This document shows, piece by piece, positions 51,465 to 59,078 of a stretch of DNA of 64,000 bases (the first letter of the stretch is position 1; each line of letters begins with the position of its first letter). A model generated the notes under the pieces. The model was not told the DNA's origin. It saw nothing but the letters and a program-made list of their open reading frames with translations, and searched no databases. The position numbers and the translations under genes were made by a program. This stretch comes from an uncultured Desulfosarcina sp. (GTDB lineage: Bacteria; Desulfobacterota; Desulfobacteria; Desulfobacterales; Desulfosarcinaceae), in contig NZ_OY764190.1 in the NCBI RefSeq assembly GCF_963668215.1, positions 3,100,001 to 3,164,000 of the forward strand, given 5' to 3'.

Positions 51465-53090
51465 CTATTTTCCGCTGAGTGTGGCTTCCATCTCCATGAG
51501 AATCCGGGAGAAGTCGGAGCCCATATTGGATGCCGTGGTGGCAAAGCAGATGCGCTCTTTCTCGACGCCGATGGCCTCGAGTTTTTCCTGGGCACAGGCC
51601 GCACGCCAGCTTGCGTACAGGCTGCCTTTCTCGGATTTGCAGTTGCCGTTGTGGCAGGCCATGACCACGACGCCGTCGGCACCTTCGGCCAAAGCGCGCA
51701 TGACGTAGTCGATGTCCACCTTGCCCGCACAGGGCACGGCCACGGTTTTCAGGCCCTTGGGAAGCGGCATGCCGAAGTCGGCCGCCATTCGGGCGGCTTC
51801 CAGGCCGCTGTTCTGGCAGCAGAAGGCCACGATGGTCGGGCCGTCTGATTTTTCCGTTGCCGACCGGGTAACCGTTTCGATCATATCGGCATCGTTGAAC
51901 TCCCCGATCTGGATGGCGTCCATGGGGCATTCCGAGGCGCAGATGCCGCAGCCCTGGCAGGCAACCTTGGAGATCACCGGCTTGTTGTCCGCAGTCCAGT
52001 AAATGGCCCCATGGGGGCAGCAACGGAAGCAGGTCAGACAGAAGGTGCATTTGCCGGTGTCCAGCACGGCCTTGTTGGCCGGCACGGTGATGGTGCCGTC
52101 ACCCAAAAAGTCGCGCACCCGCAAGGCGGCATTTTCTGCATCCATGATGGCGCCGTATCGTTTTTTCACCCGGCGGCTGCCGCCCACCACGTAAATCCCC
52201 TCGCGGTTGGTGTCTACCGGATAGCGGTGGACGTTGTCGGTCTGCAGAAAACCCATGGACCCCGTATCGATTTTCAGCATTTCCGCCAGGGCGGCGTTGA
52301 CCTCATCAGCACCGATGGCCTCTTCGACCACGATGATGTCGGGCGAAAGCGCCACGCTGCGCTGGAGAACTGGATCCTCGTAGGTGATAGACAAACCGCC
52401 CTCCTGGGATACCGCGGGCATCTCGGTGAGCTTGACATACATGGCGCCCTTGTCCCGACATTCCAGGTAGAGGCGCTCCAGTCCGTCTTCGGCCACTTTC
52501 AGGTCGCCGGAAAAGACATAGGCGCTGGTATCGTCCAGGCTCTCCATGGCCAGTACGCTCTTGAGCACCCGCTCCAGGACCAGGGGGTGGCCGTCCTGGG
52601 CCAGCCCCAGCATGAAAGCCACGGTCTTGCCGGCAAAAGCGGCCGGGCTATCGGCCAGTTTCGCCTCCAGCTGACTCTGGCTGAGGACCGTGTCGGTCAG
52701 TTCCAGCCCGTAGGCTTCGTTCATCGGGCAGGCCACCAGTTCCGATGCCACCACGATGGCTCCAATGGATTTTTCGACGATGTCGTCATTGCCGGACAGC
52801 CAGACCTTGAAGTCGCCGGGAACTCCGGCGGCGCCGTCCATGCGGGTGCCGGAGAGCACTTCGATGCGGTCCGAGCCGTCGACGGTCTTGCGTAATTCTT
52901 CAAAGGCTGCCTGCTCGACACCATCGAGATCGACGATGGAAGCGGCTGCTTCGGCCCCTTCGTCAATGAGCACCACCTTGTATCCGTTGGCGGCGATTTC
53001 CGAGGCGGCCTTCATGCCGGTCATGCCGGCGCCCACCACCAGGACGTCGGTGGCCAGGTTGATGGTTTCCATTTGTGTCTGTTGTGTCAT
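51465..53090 (-). CDS. HdrA/QmoB-like flavoprotein fused to MvhD
   Basis: A 541-residue flavo-iron-sulfur protein. FAD-binding start VLVVGAGMTGMKAASEIAANG, two [4Fe-4S] motifs (CTFCLTCFRCCP and CQGCGICASECP, about 345-400), and a C-terminal MvhD-type domain (VAFCCQNSGLEAA, then VPCAGKVDIDYVMRALAEGADGVVV and CHNGNCKS). Such proteins move electrons in electron-bifurcating Hdr complexes and in QmoB. Its start overlaps the stop of the preceding HdrA-like gene (ATGA). With MetV and MetF in the same operon, it likely connects methylene-H4folate reduction or oxidation to ferredoxin or Fdh. Confidence 0.87.
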   Translation of the reverse strand: MTQQTQMETINLATDVLVVGAGMTGMKAASEIAANGYKVVLIDEGAEAAASIVDLDGVEQAAFEELRKTVDGSDRIEVLSGTRMDGAAGVPGDFKVWLSGNDDIVEKSIGAIVVASELVACPMNEAYGLELTDTVLSQSQLEAKLADSPAAFAGKTVAFMLGLAQDGHPLVLERVLKSVLAMESLDDTSAYVFSGDLKVAEDGLERLYLECRDKGAMYVKLTEMPAVSQEGGLSITYEDPVLQRSVALSPDIIVVEEAIGADEVNAALAEMLKIDTGSMGFLQTDNVHRYPVDTNREGIYVVGGSRRVKKRYGAIMDAENAALRVRDFLGDGTITVPANKAVLDTGKCTFCLTCFRCCPHGAIYWTADNKPVISKVACQGCGICASECPMDAIQIGEFNDADMIETVTRSATEKSDGPTIVAFCCQNSGLEAARMAADFGMPLPKGLKTVAVPCAGKVDIDYVMRALAEGADGVVVMACHNGNCKSEKGSLYASWRAACAQEKLEAIGVEKERICFATTASNMGSDFSRILMEMEATLSGK

Positions 53091-54271
53091 GAGGCCCTCC
53101 CCAGATATTTCATCACTTCGCCGGCAGACTGACCTGCGTGGACGATGGATTCGGCTATGGTTTTCGGTCCCGATGCGGTGCCGGCCACGAAGATGCCCTC
53201 CTGGCCCGTCAGGGCCCGGTTCAACTTGTCGGCACAGGCAAAAAAGCCGTCGTCGTTGAGCGGCGCTCCCACGGTTTCGGAAAGAGATGCGTTGTCGGCA
53301 CCGGGCATGATGCCCACGGAGAGCACCACCAGATCGAAGATGTCCTCCACCGCTTCGCTGTTGCCTTCAGTTGCCATGAAACGGGTGCGGATGCGGTCGT
53401 CGTCGGTCTTGTACATGTCCACGGGAATGTTGCGGACAAATTTCATTTCGTCTTTGCACTGCTGGTAGAAGACGGGGAAATCGTTGCCCGTGTTCTGGAT
53501 ATCCATATAAAAGATGGTGATGTCCAGCTCGGGGTCCTTGTATTTCATGGACTGGGCCGTTCTCAGGGCATAGGGGCAGCAGACCTGGCTGCACCAAAGG
53601 TTGCCGAGACGTTCGTCGCGGCTGCCCACGCACTGGATGAAGGCGACTTTCTTGGGCGGCTTGCCGTCCGAGGGGCGCAGCACCGTGCCGTTGGCCCGCT
53701 TGCCGCTCTCCAGATCCATGCCGCTGACGACGTTTTCCAGTTCCGCATAGCGATAGGTGGATTTGATTTTAGGGTCGAAGGGGGTAAATCCAGTGGATAC
53801 CACCACGGCGTCTACTTCCAGGCTGTCTAAACTGCCGGTGGTTTCCGGGTTGAGGCTGCCGTCGTCCAGATAGAATTTGGCATTGTTCAACGAATAGCCT
53901 TTGACTGCGGCGCAGCCGGTGGGGTTGGCCGTATACCCGCCTTCGCAGGCCTTGGCGTCCCTGGCGGCATCCGATTTTTTCAGGCTGACTTTAAAGTTGC
54001 CGTTTTTGTTTATTCCGGCCACCTCTGTGGCCAGATAGACGCTGATGGCCGGTTCGTTGACCACGTTTTTCAGCATGCTTTCCACGGCGCAGGCCCCGCA
54101 CTGGCGGCATTCGTCCGTGGCCTTGCAGGCATATTGGATGGCGTTGCCGCCCAGGAAATCGGCCTTTTCCACCAGCGCGACCTGCGCGCCGGCGCCCGCC
54201 AATTCCCAGGCTGCCGTCAGACCGGCGATCCCGCCCCCAATGACCATGACTTTTTTAGATTGAGTACTCAC
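53087..54271 (-). CDS. HdrA/QmoA-like FAD protein
   Basis: A 394-residue protein with FAD site KVMVIGGGIAGLTAAWELAGAG and a cysteine group CKATDECRQCGACAVESML (about 49-67) equal to the HdrA/QmoA Fe-S or flavin-linked cysteines. C-terminal GIFVAGTASGPKTIAESIVHAGQSAGEV is the second FAD-contact block. It starts with GTG behind AAGGAG, 50 bp from metF. It likely receives electrons from or gives them to MetF-MetV. QmoC and AprAB genes are absent here, so an apr-linked Qmo role is unlikely. Confidence 0.86.
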   Translation of the reverse strand: MSTQSKKVMVIGGGIAGLTAAWELAGAGAQVALVEKADFLGGNAIQYACKATDECRQCGACAVESMLKNVVNEPAISVYLATEVAGINKNGNFKVSLKKSDAARDAKACEGGYTANPTGCAAVKGYSLNNAKFYLDDGSLNPETTGSLDSLEVDAVVVSTGFTPFDPKIKSTYRYAELENVVSGMDLESGKRANGTVLRPSDGKPPKKVAFIQCVGSRDERLGNLWCSQVCCPYALRTAQSMKYKDPELDITIFYMDIQNTGNDFPVFYQQCKDEMKFVRNIPVDMYKTDDDRIRTRFMATEGNSEAVEDIFDLVVLSVGIMPGADNASLSETVGAPLNDDGFFACADKLNRALTGQEGIFVAGTASGPKTIAESIVHAGQSAGEVMKYLGRAS

Positions 54272-54321
54272 TTGAAAACTCCTTTGGTGATCCTTGGTTG
54301 ACTTTGGATGGTCGGTGCTGA

Positions 54322-55245
54322 TTATACCTCGGGTCTGGGCAGGACTTTTGCCCGTTCAGCAATCTCCGGCACCTTGTGCTCCCATTCGATGGCCATGAGA
54401 TGAACGCCGGCGACGCCTTTCATCTCCTTGAACTCTTCGATCTGCTCGCAGGCGATCTTGATGCCCTCGTCGGCCACTTTTTTCTTGTCCACCCCCTGCA
54501 GGCGCTTGATGATCTCGTTGGGGACGTCCATGCCGGGCACCTTGAGCTGCATGTAGCGCGCCATACCGACGCTCTTCATGGGGGTGACCCCGGCCAGGAT
54601 GTAGACCTTTTCGGTGAGTCCCATGTCCACGGCCTCTTTGACCCACTTGCGCATGCGGTCCATGTTGTAGATGCACTGGGTCTGGATGAAATCCACCCCG
54701 GCCTTGACTTTCTTGGCCAGGCGCTGGACCCGCCATTCGTAGGGTTCGGCAAAGGGGTTGGCCGCGCCGCCGATGAAAATTTGGGGCGGCCCGTCAATGT
54801 CCGCTCCCCCCAGGAACTTGGCTTCGTCGCGCATCTTTTTGACCGTACCGATGAGTTGGGTGGAGTCGATGTCGAACACGCCCTTGGCCTGGGGATGATC
54901 GCCGAACTGCTGGTGATCGCCGGACAGGCAGAGCAGGTTGCGAATTCCCAGGGCCGAGGCGCCCAGGATGTCGGCCTGCATGGCCAGCCGGTTGCGGTCC
55001 CGGCAGACCATCTGGTAGTTGGGTTCCAGCCCCTCTTGGATGGCGATCAGCGAGGCGGCCCAGCTGGACATTCTCACCATGGCGGTCTGGTTATCGGTAA
55101 TATTGACGGCATCCACATTGCCGACCAGGTGTTTGGCTTTTTCGCGAACCGCCTCCACGTTGGATCCGCGGGGCGGTCCCAACTCTCCGGTGAAGGCAAA
55201 ATGACCGGCACGCAGTATCTTTTCCAAATTGCTTCCTGATTTCAT
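54322..55245 (-). CDS. metF: Methylenetetrahydrofolate reductase
   Basis: A 307-residue TIM-barrel flavoenzyme that interconverts methylene- and methyl-tetrahydrofolate. Landmarks are FTGELGPPRGSNVEAVREKA with the catalytic Glu, VDAVNITDNQTAMVRMSS, NLLCLSGDHQQFGDHP and GVDFIQTQCIYNMDRMRKWV. It lacks an NADH-specific partner domain and sits with MetV and two HdrA-like genes, so electrons probably come through those flavoproteins. This is the methyl branch of the Wood-Ljungdahl pathway. Confidence 0.93.
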   Translation of the reverse strand: MKSGSNLEKILRAGHFAFTGELGPPRGSNVEAVREKAKHLVGNVDAVNITDNQTAMVRMSSWAASLIAIQEGLEPNYQMVCRDRNRLAMQADILGASALGIRNLLCLSGDHQQFGDHPQAKGVFDIDSTQLIGTVKKMRDEAKFLGGADIDGPPQIFIGGAANPFAEPYEWRVQRLAKKVKAGVDFIQTQCIYNMDRMRKWVKEAVDMGLTEKVYILAGVTPMKSVGMARYMQLKVPGMDVPNEIIKRLQGVDKKKVADEGIKIACEQIEEFKEMKGVAGVHLMAIEWEHKVPEIAERAKVLPRPEV

Positions 55246-55302
55246 ATGGGAATCCCTCTATTGATTTGTTCCGTTTTTAGTTTGGGGTTGCCGGTCACTC
55301 GG

Positions 55303-55986
55303 CTATTTGATGCCGAAGGCGGCCAGGCGTTCCTTGTAACCCGGCTGAATGATGGTTCGGGGGGTCTGGTTCCGCCAGTCGGTGGGCGGGCAGATTTCGA
55401 TGATGTTTTCCAGCCGGCCCTGCTTGGCCAACCGTTCGTGGATGCGATGCCAGGCGCAAGGCTGATCGGTGTTGATTTCGCAGCTGCCCTTGTTGGTCCC
55501 GCCGCAGGGACCGTTGAACAGGCCTTTGGCGCACATGGTGACCGGGCAGATGCCGGCGGTCATGCCCAACACGCAGGTGCCGCACGCCCGGCATTTCTCT
55601 TCGTACCACCCCACTTCTCGGTTGACGCCGATGAAACTCGTGTTGACGCCGGGAAACACAGGGATTTCGGGGAAGCGTTCGGCGATGAACTGGATGCCGG
55701 CACCGCAAGCCATGGAGATGATGGCGTCGTATTCGTCCACGATGCCGTCCAGTTCTTCCAGAAATTCCATGTCGCACTGCCGCTCGACGGTGGCGGCGCC
55801 GGTTTCGATGGGGTTGCCTTCCATGCGGCGCGCGATTTTCAGTTCGGAGTTGAGAACTCCAACCTCCTTTTCGCCGCCTGCCAGGCAAACTGCCACGCAG
55901 GTGCCGCACCCCACGGTCAGGACCTTATTATAGTCCTTGACCATGGCTCCGACCTCTTCCAAGGGCTTTCGTTCCGCAACAATCAT
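55303..55986 (-). CDS. metV: MetV, MTHFR partner Fe-S/zinc protein
   Basis: A 227-residue protein with several cysteine motifs: VGCGTCVAVCLAGG near residue 28, CGAGIQ, CRACGTCVLGMTAGICPVTMCAKGLFNGPCGG and CEINTDQPCAW. This matches MetV, the partner of MetF in acetogens and sulfate reducers. It would pass electrons between MetF and the Hdr-like subunits. AGGAGG precedes the ATG at 55986. First gene of the four-gene operon. Confidence 0.9.
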   Translation of the reverse strand: MIVAERKPLEEVGAMVKDYNKVLTVGCGTCVAVCLAGGEKEVGVLNSELKIARRMEGNPIETGAATVERQCDMEFLEELDGIVDEYDAIISMACGAGIQFIAERFPEIPVFPGVNTSFIGVNREVGWYEEKCRACGTCVLGMTAGICPVTMCAKGLFNGPCGGTNKGSCEINTDQPCAWHRIHERLAKQGRLENIIEICPPTDWRNQTPRTIIQPGYKERLAAFGIK

Positions 55987-56326
55987 TAGACAATCCTCCT
56001 GTTTCTCATGGCATGGGGAGTTGCCATGAATGATGATAATGCCTCACGCATGATTATGATAAGGGGGGCATGAAACACAGATATGCGCCAAGCTGGGAAA
56101 ATAACCTGAGCGAAGCGATTCTGTCAATATAAAGGATTCGTTTTTTAGCTATCGGCGGTAAATCGACGTAAAATGAATGTAGGCTCATTCAGGTTGCGAA
56201 ATAGACCGAATAAAATCGGAAGCCGTTTCAACCGGGTGCTTGTAACGGGTAATTATCCCAATTTTTATAGTTAGATAGGCGGCGATCAGCTTGGGACCGC
56301 TTTTTCGGATTTTTTCATGTTAAGGC

Positions 56327-56355
56327 TTGACAGCGGGTTTTTTTCTTTGATAAAT
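56327..56355 (+). promoter_or_regulatory. Promoter of the TetR gene
   Basis: TTGACA (56327-56332), 16-bp spacer, GATAAA (56349-56354). The operator begins at 56355, so it would cover the transcription start. An ATG at 56358 cannot then be the normal start codon. Confidence 0.55.
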
Positions 56356-56372
56356 GAATGAATATTCATTCA
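56355..56372. promoter_or_regulatory. TetR/FadR-type operator, autoregulatory
   Basis: TGAATGAATATTCATTCA, an 18-bp perfect palindrome overlapping the predicted transcription start of the TetR gene. The same TGAATGA-N4-TCATTCA pattern occurs at 61052. Confidence 0.8.
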
Positions 56373-56420
56373 GAAAGATTCGTTTCCGGGAGGTTTGCCA
56401 TCGTCGCGAAAAAGAAAAAT

Positions 56421-56999
56421 ATGGCCAAATACCAGCGCATTCTCGATGCCGCCATATCGGTATTTGCCGAACAGGGGTTTTTTCAGTCGACGATCGCCCA
56501 GATTGCAAAAGAGGCGGGTGTGGCCGATGGCACCATCTACCTCTACTTTAAAAACAAAGATGATATCCTGATTCAGTTCTACCAGTACAAAACCCGTCAG
56601 ATCTTCGAGCGTTTCCGGGAGGCCGTCAGCAAGCCGGCAAGCGCCGAAGAAAAATTGAGATGCCTGATCCGGGTCCACCTCCAGGAGTTTCAGGAAGACC
56701 GTAATATGGCCATTGTGTATCAGGCCGAAACCCACCAGAACCGAACCCTGGGAACCGAACTCATCAAAGAGATGTCTAAAATGTACCGGGATCTTATCTC
56801 CGAGATTGTCGAACTCGGTCAGGAAGAGGGTTCCATTCGAAGAGACCTGTACATGGGGTTGGTCAAACGTTTCATCAACGGGGCCGTGGATGAAGTGATC
56901 AACTCCTGGATCCACTCGGGCGGCAAATACGATCTGGTAACCATGGCCGATCCCCTGGTGGATTTGTTTATCATGGGGATTGGCGTGAACCGTCAATAG
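56421..56999 (+). CDS. TetR-family fatty-acid degradation regulator
   Basis: A TetR repressor of the FadR/PsrA-like type: HTH at the N terminus ([44 protein letters not shown]) and an all-helical ligand domain, about 192 residues from the ATG at 56421. The frame extends to an ATG at 56358, but that lies inside the operator. A strong GGGAGG at 56388 is 6 nt before an ATC codon (56400), which would start a protein [12 protein letters not shown]; this rare start is possible. Acyl-CoA dehydrogenase follows 88 bp downstream. Acyl-CoA is the likely ligand. Confidence 0.85.
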   Translation: MAKYQRILDAAISVFAEQGFFQSTIAQIAKEAGVADGTIYLYFKNKDDILIQFYQYKTRQIFERFREAVSKPASAEEKLRCLIRVHLQEFQEDRNMAIVYQAETHQNRTLGTELIKEMSKMYRDLISEIVELGQEEGSIRRDLYMGLVKRFINGAVDEVINSWIHSGGKYDLVTMADPLVDLFIMGIGVNRQ

Positions 57000-57087
57000 C
57001 AGTCGATAAATCGCACAAACAACCGGATTTCGCCGCAGTATTTCCTTTTTTCGGCGGATCCACCAGTCAACAAGGAGATGACAGACC

Positions 57088-58902
57088 ATGGCACAGGTAA
57101 TCGCTGACAGGAGAGATGTTGATTTCGTGCTTCATGAGCAGCTGAACGTCGGGGCGTTCAGCGAACATGAAAAGTACGCGGAGTTCAACAAGAAAACCGT
57201 CGATTTGATCATCAGTGAAGCCCGAAATCTGGCGGTTAAGGAGATCCTGCCGACCTTAAAGGAGGGGGACGAGCAGGGGTGCGTTTTCGAGGGCGGCAAG
57301 GTCACCGTACCGGAGAGCTTCAAGCGTGCATACGACCTGTTCGTCGAAGGGGAATGGCTGGCCATGCCGGAGGATCCCGAATACGGCGGGCAGGGGATGC
57401 CCCGTACCGTGGCGCTGGCTGCCGGCGACTATTTTAACGGCGCCAATTACGGGTTCATGATGTATCCGGGGCTGACCCACGGAGCCGCTTTGCTGGTGGA
57501 AGCCTTCGGCACCGAGAAACAGAAAAAATTGTTTCTCAAGAACATGTTCACCGGCAAATGGACCGGCACCATGCTGCTCACCGAGCCCGAGGCCGGCAGC
57601 GACGTGGGCAACTTGAGCACCACCGCCGTGAAGAACGACGACGGCACCTACTCCATCACCGGCAACAAGATTTTTATCTCCGCCGGCGAACACGACATGG
57701 TCGAGAATATCGTCCACCCGGTGCTGGCCCGCATCGAAGGCGCCCCCAAGGGCACCAAGGGGATTTCTCTCTTTCTGGTCCCCAAATACCGGGTCAACGA
57801 CGACGGCAGCCTTGGCGAGTTCAACGACGTTGTCTGCACAGGCATCGAGCATAAAATGGGCATCAACGGCAACGCCACCTGCTCCTTGACCCTGGGCGGT
57901 AAGGGCCAGTGCATCGGCACCCTGCTGGGCGAGGAGAACAAAGGCATGCGGGCCATGTTCCTGATGATGAACGAGGCCCGCCTGCTGGTGGGTATGCAGG
58001 GTTTCTGCTGCGCCAGCGCCTCCTACCTGAACGCCGTCAACTACGCCCGGGAGCGTATCCAGGGCAAGAACCTGCTGCAGATGATGGATCCCGATGCACC
58101 CGGCGTGCCGATCATTCAACATCCGGACGTCCGGCGCATGCTCATTTCCATGAAGTCTTACGTCGAAGGCATGCGCAGCCTGCTCTACTATGCCGGCTAC
58201 CTGACCGATAAAATCGCCATTTCCGACGACGACGGGGAAAAAGCGCGCCTTCAGGGCATGCTCGATCTGCTGATCCCCATCTGCAAGGGCTACGTCACCG
58301 ACAAGGCCTTCGAAGTATGCAGCACGGGCGTACAGGTGTACGGCGGATATGGCTTCACCAAAGAGTATCCCCAGGAGCAGCTGCTGCGGGACTGCCGCAT
58401 CACCATGATCTATGAAGGCACCAACGGCATTCAGGCCATGGACCTTCTGGGCCGCAAATTGGGCATGAACAAAGGCAAACCCATCATGGACCTGATGGGC
58501 GAGATCCAGAAAACGCTCGCCCGGGCCAAGGAAATCGAGGCCCTGCAGGATTACGCCGCCAGACTGGAAAAAGCCCTCAACCGGCTGGGCGAGGTCGCCA
58601 TGCATCTGGGGGCCACGGCCATGTCTCCCAAGGTGATGAGCGCTTTTGCCTTCGCCCATCCGTTTATGGACGCCTCCGGCGACGTGGTCATGGCCTGGAT
58701 GCTTCTGTGGCGCGCCGTTATCGCTGCCGAGAAGTTGGAGAAGGCCAAAAAGAAAGACAAGCCGTTCTATGAAGGCCAGATGAAGAGCGCCGAGTACTTC
58801 ACTCAGGCGGTGCTTCCCGTTACCATGGGCAAGATGGACGCCATCATGGCCACCAGCGGCGCGGCTGTGGAGATCGGTGAGGATTCTTTCGGCGGGAAAT
58901 AG
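57088..58902 (+). CDS. Acyl-CoA dehydrogenase
   Basis: A 604-residue flavoenzyme for the first step of beta-oxidation. It shows MLLTEPEAGSDVGNLSTTAVKNDDG (FAD and substrate region), VQVYGGYGFTKEYPQEQLLRDCRITMIYEGTNGIQAMDLLGRKL with the catalytic-Glu position, and a C-terminal extension (about 480-604) found in the larger FadE-like subgroup. AAGGAGATGACAGACC precedes the ATG. Electrons go to EtfAB and then to the EMO protein encoded downstream. Chain-length preference cannot be told. Confidence 0.92.
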   Translation: MAQVIADRRDVDFVLHEQLNVGAFSEHEKYAEFNKKTVDLIISEARNLAVKEILPTLKEGDEQGCVFEGGKVTVPESFKRAYDLFVEGEWLAMPEDPEYGGQGMPRTVALAAGDYFNGANYGFMMYPGLTHGAALLVEAFGTEKQKKLFLKNMFTGKWTGTMLLTEPEAGSDVGNLSTTAVKNDDGTYSITGNKIFISAGEHDMVENIVHPVLARIEGAPKGTKGISLFLVPKYRVNDDGSLGEFNDVVCTGIEHKMGINGNATCSLTLGGKGQCIGTLLGEENKGMRAMFLMMNEARLLVGMQGFCCASASYLNAVNYARERIQGKNLLQMMDPDAPGVPIIQHPDVRRMLISMKSYVEGMRSLLYYAGYLTDKIAISDDDGEKARLQGMLDLLIPICKGYVTDKAFEVCSTGVQVYGGYGFTKEYPQEQLLRDCRITMIYEGTNGIQAMDLLGRKLGMNKGKPIMDLMGEIQKTLARAKEIEALQDYAARLEKALNRLGEVAMHLGATAMSPKVMSAFAFAHPFMDASGDVVMAWMLLWRAVIAAEKLEKAKKKDKPFYEGQMKSAEYFTQAVLPVTMGKMDAIMATSGAAVEIGEDSFGGK

Positions 58903-58943
58903 ATTTTTCTATCTACCGAAATCCGAGAACGACAAAAATAAAG

Positions 58944-58971
58944 CGGGGATTGCATGCGAATGCAATCCCCG
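58944..58971. terminator. Hairpin after the acyl-CoA dehydrogenase gene
   Basis: CGGGGATTGCAT, loop GCGA, ATGCAATCCCCG: a perfect 12-bp stem. Followed by GTTCGTTTTC. First of two tandem hairpins between convergent genes. Confidence 0.65.
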
Positions 58972-58997
58972 TTCGTTTTCCCGACTGAAAAAAGCGA

Positions 58998-59030
58998 AGA
59001 GGGCTGCATGTACATGCAGCCCTCTTTTTT
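58998..59030. terminator. Strong terminator between convergent genes
   Basis: AGAGGGCTGCATG (58998-59010) and CATGCAGCCCTCT (59013-59025), a 13-bp perfect stem, then TTTTT. Confidence 0.85.
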
Positions 59031-59044
59031 CTGGCGTGTTCGCA

Positions 59045-59064
59045 GGGCACGGCGCGCCGTGCCC
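59045..59064. repeat. REP-like palindrome, second copy
   Basis: GGGCACGGCGCGCCGTGCCC, a perfect 20-bp palindrome with the same core as the copy at 51417. Confidence 0.55.
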
Positions 59065-59078
59065 CGACGTTATGGTAA

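Larger units (their letters stand above)
55987..56420. other. Divergent control region between metV and the TetR gene
   Basis: About 430 bp. For metV (minus) TTGACA (56127-56122) and TATTTT (56103-56098) with an 18-bp spacer is a plausible promoter. A hairpin CATGGCA/TGCCATG (56007-56028) lies just upstream of the metV ribosome-binding site. For the TetR gene see the operator at 56355. A TCATTCA half site occurs at about 56178. Confidence 0.4.

Noticed and set aside
51465..54271. Reading the two HdrA-like genes as qmoAB of the sulfate-reduction pathway
   Set aside because: No qmoC or aprAB is adjacent and the operon is shared with metV and metF, so a C1-linked role fits better.
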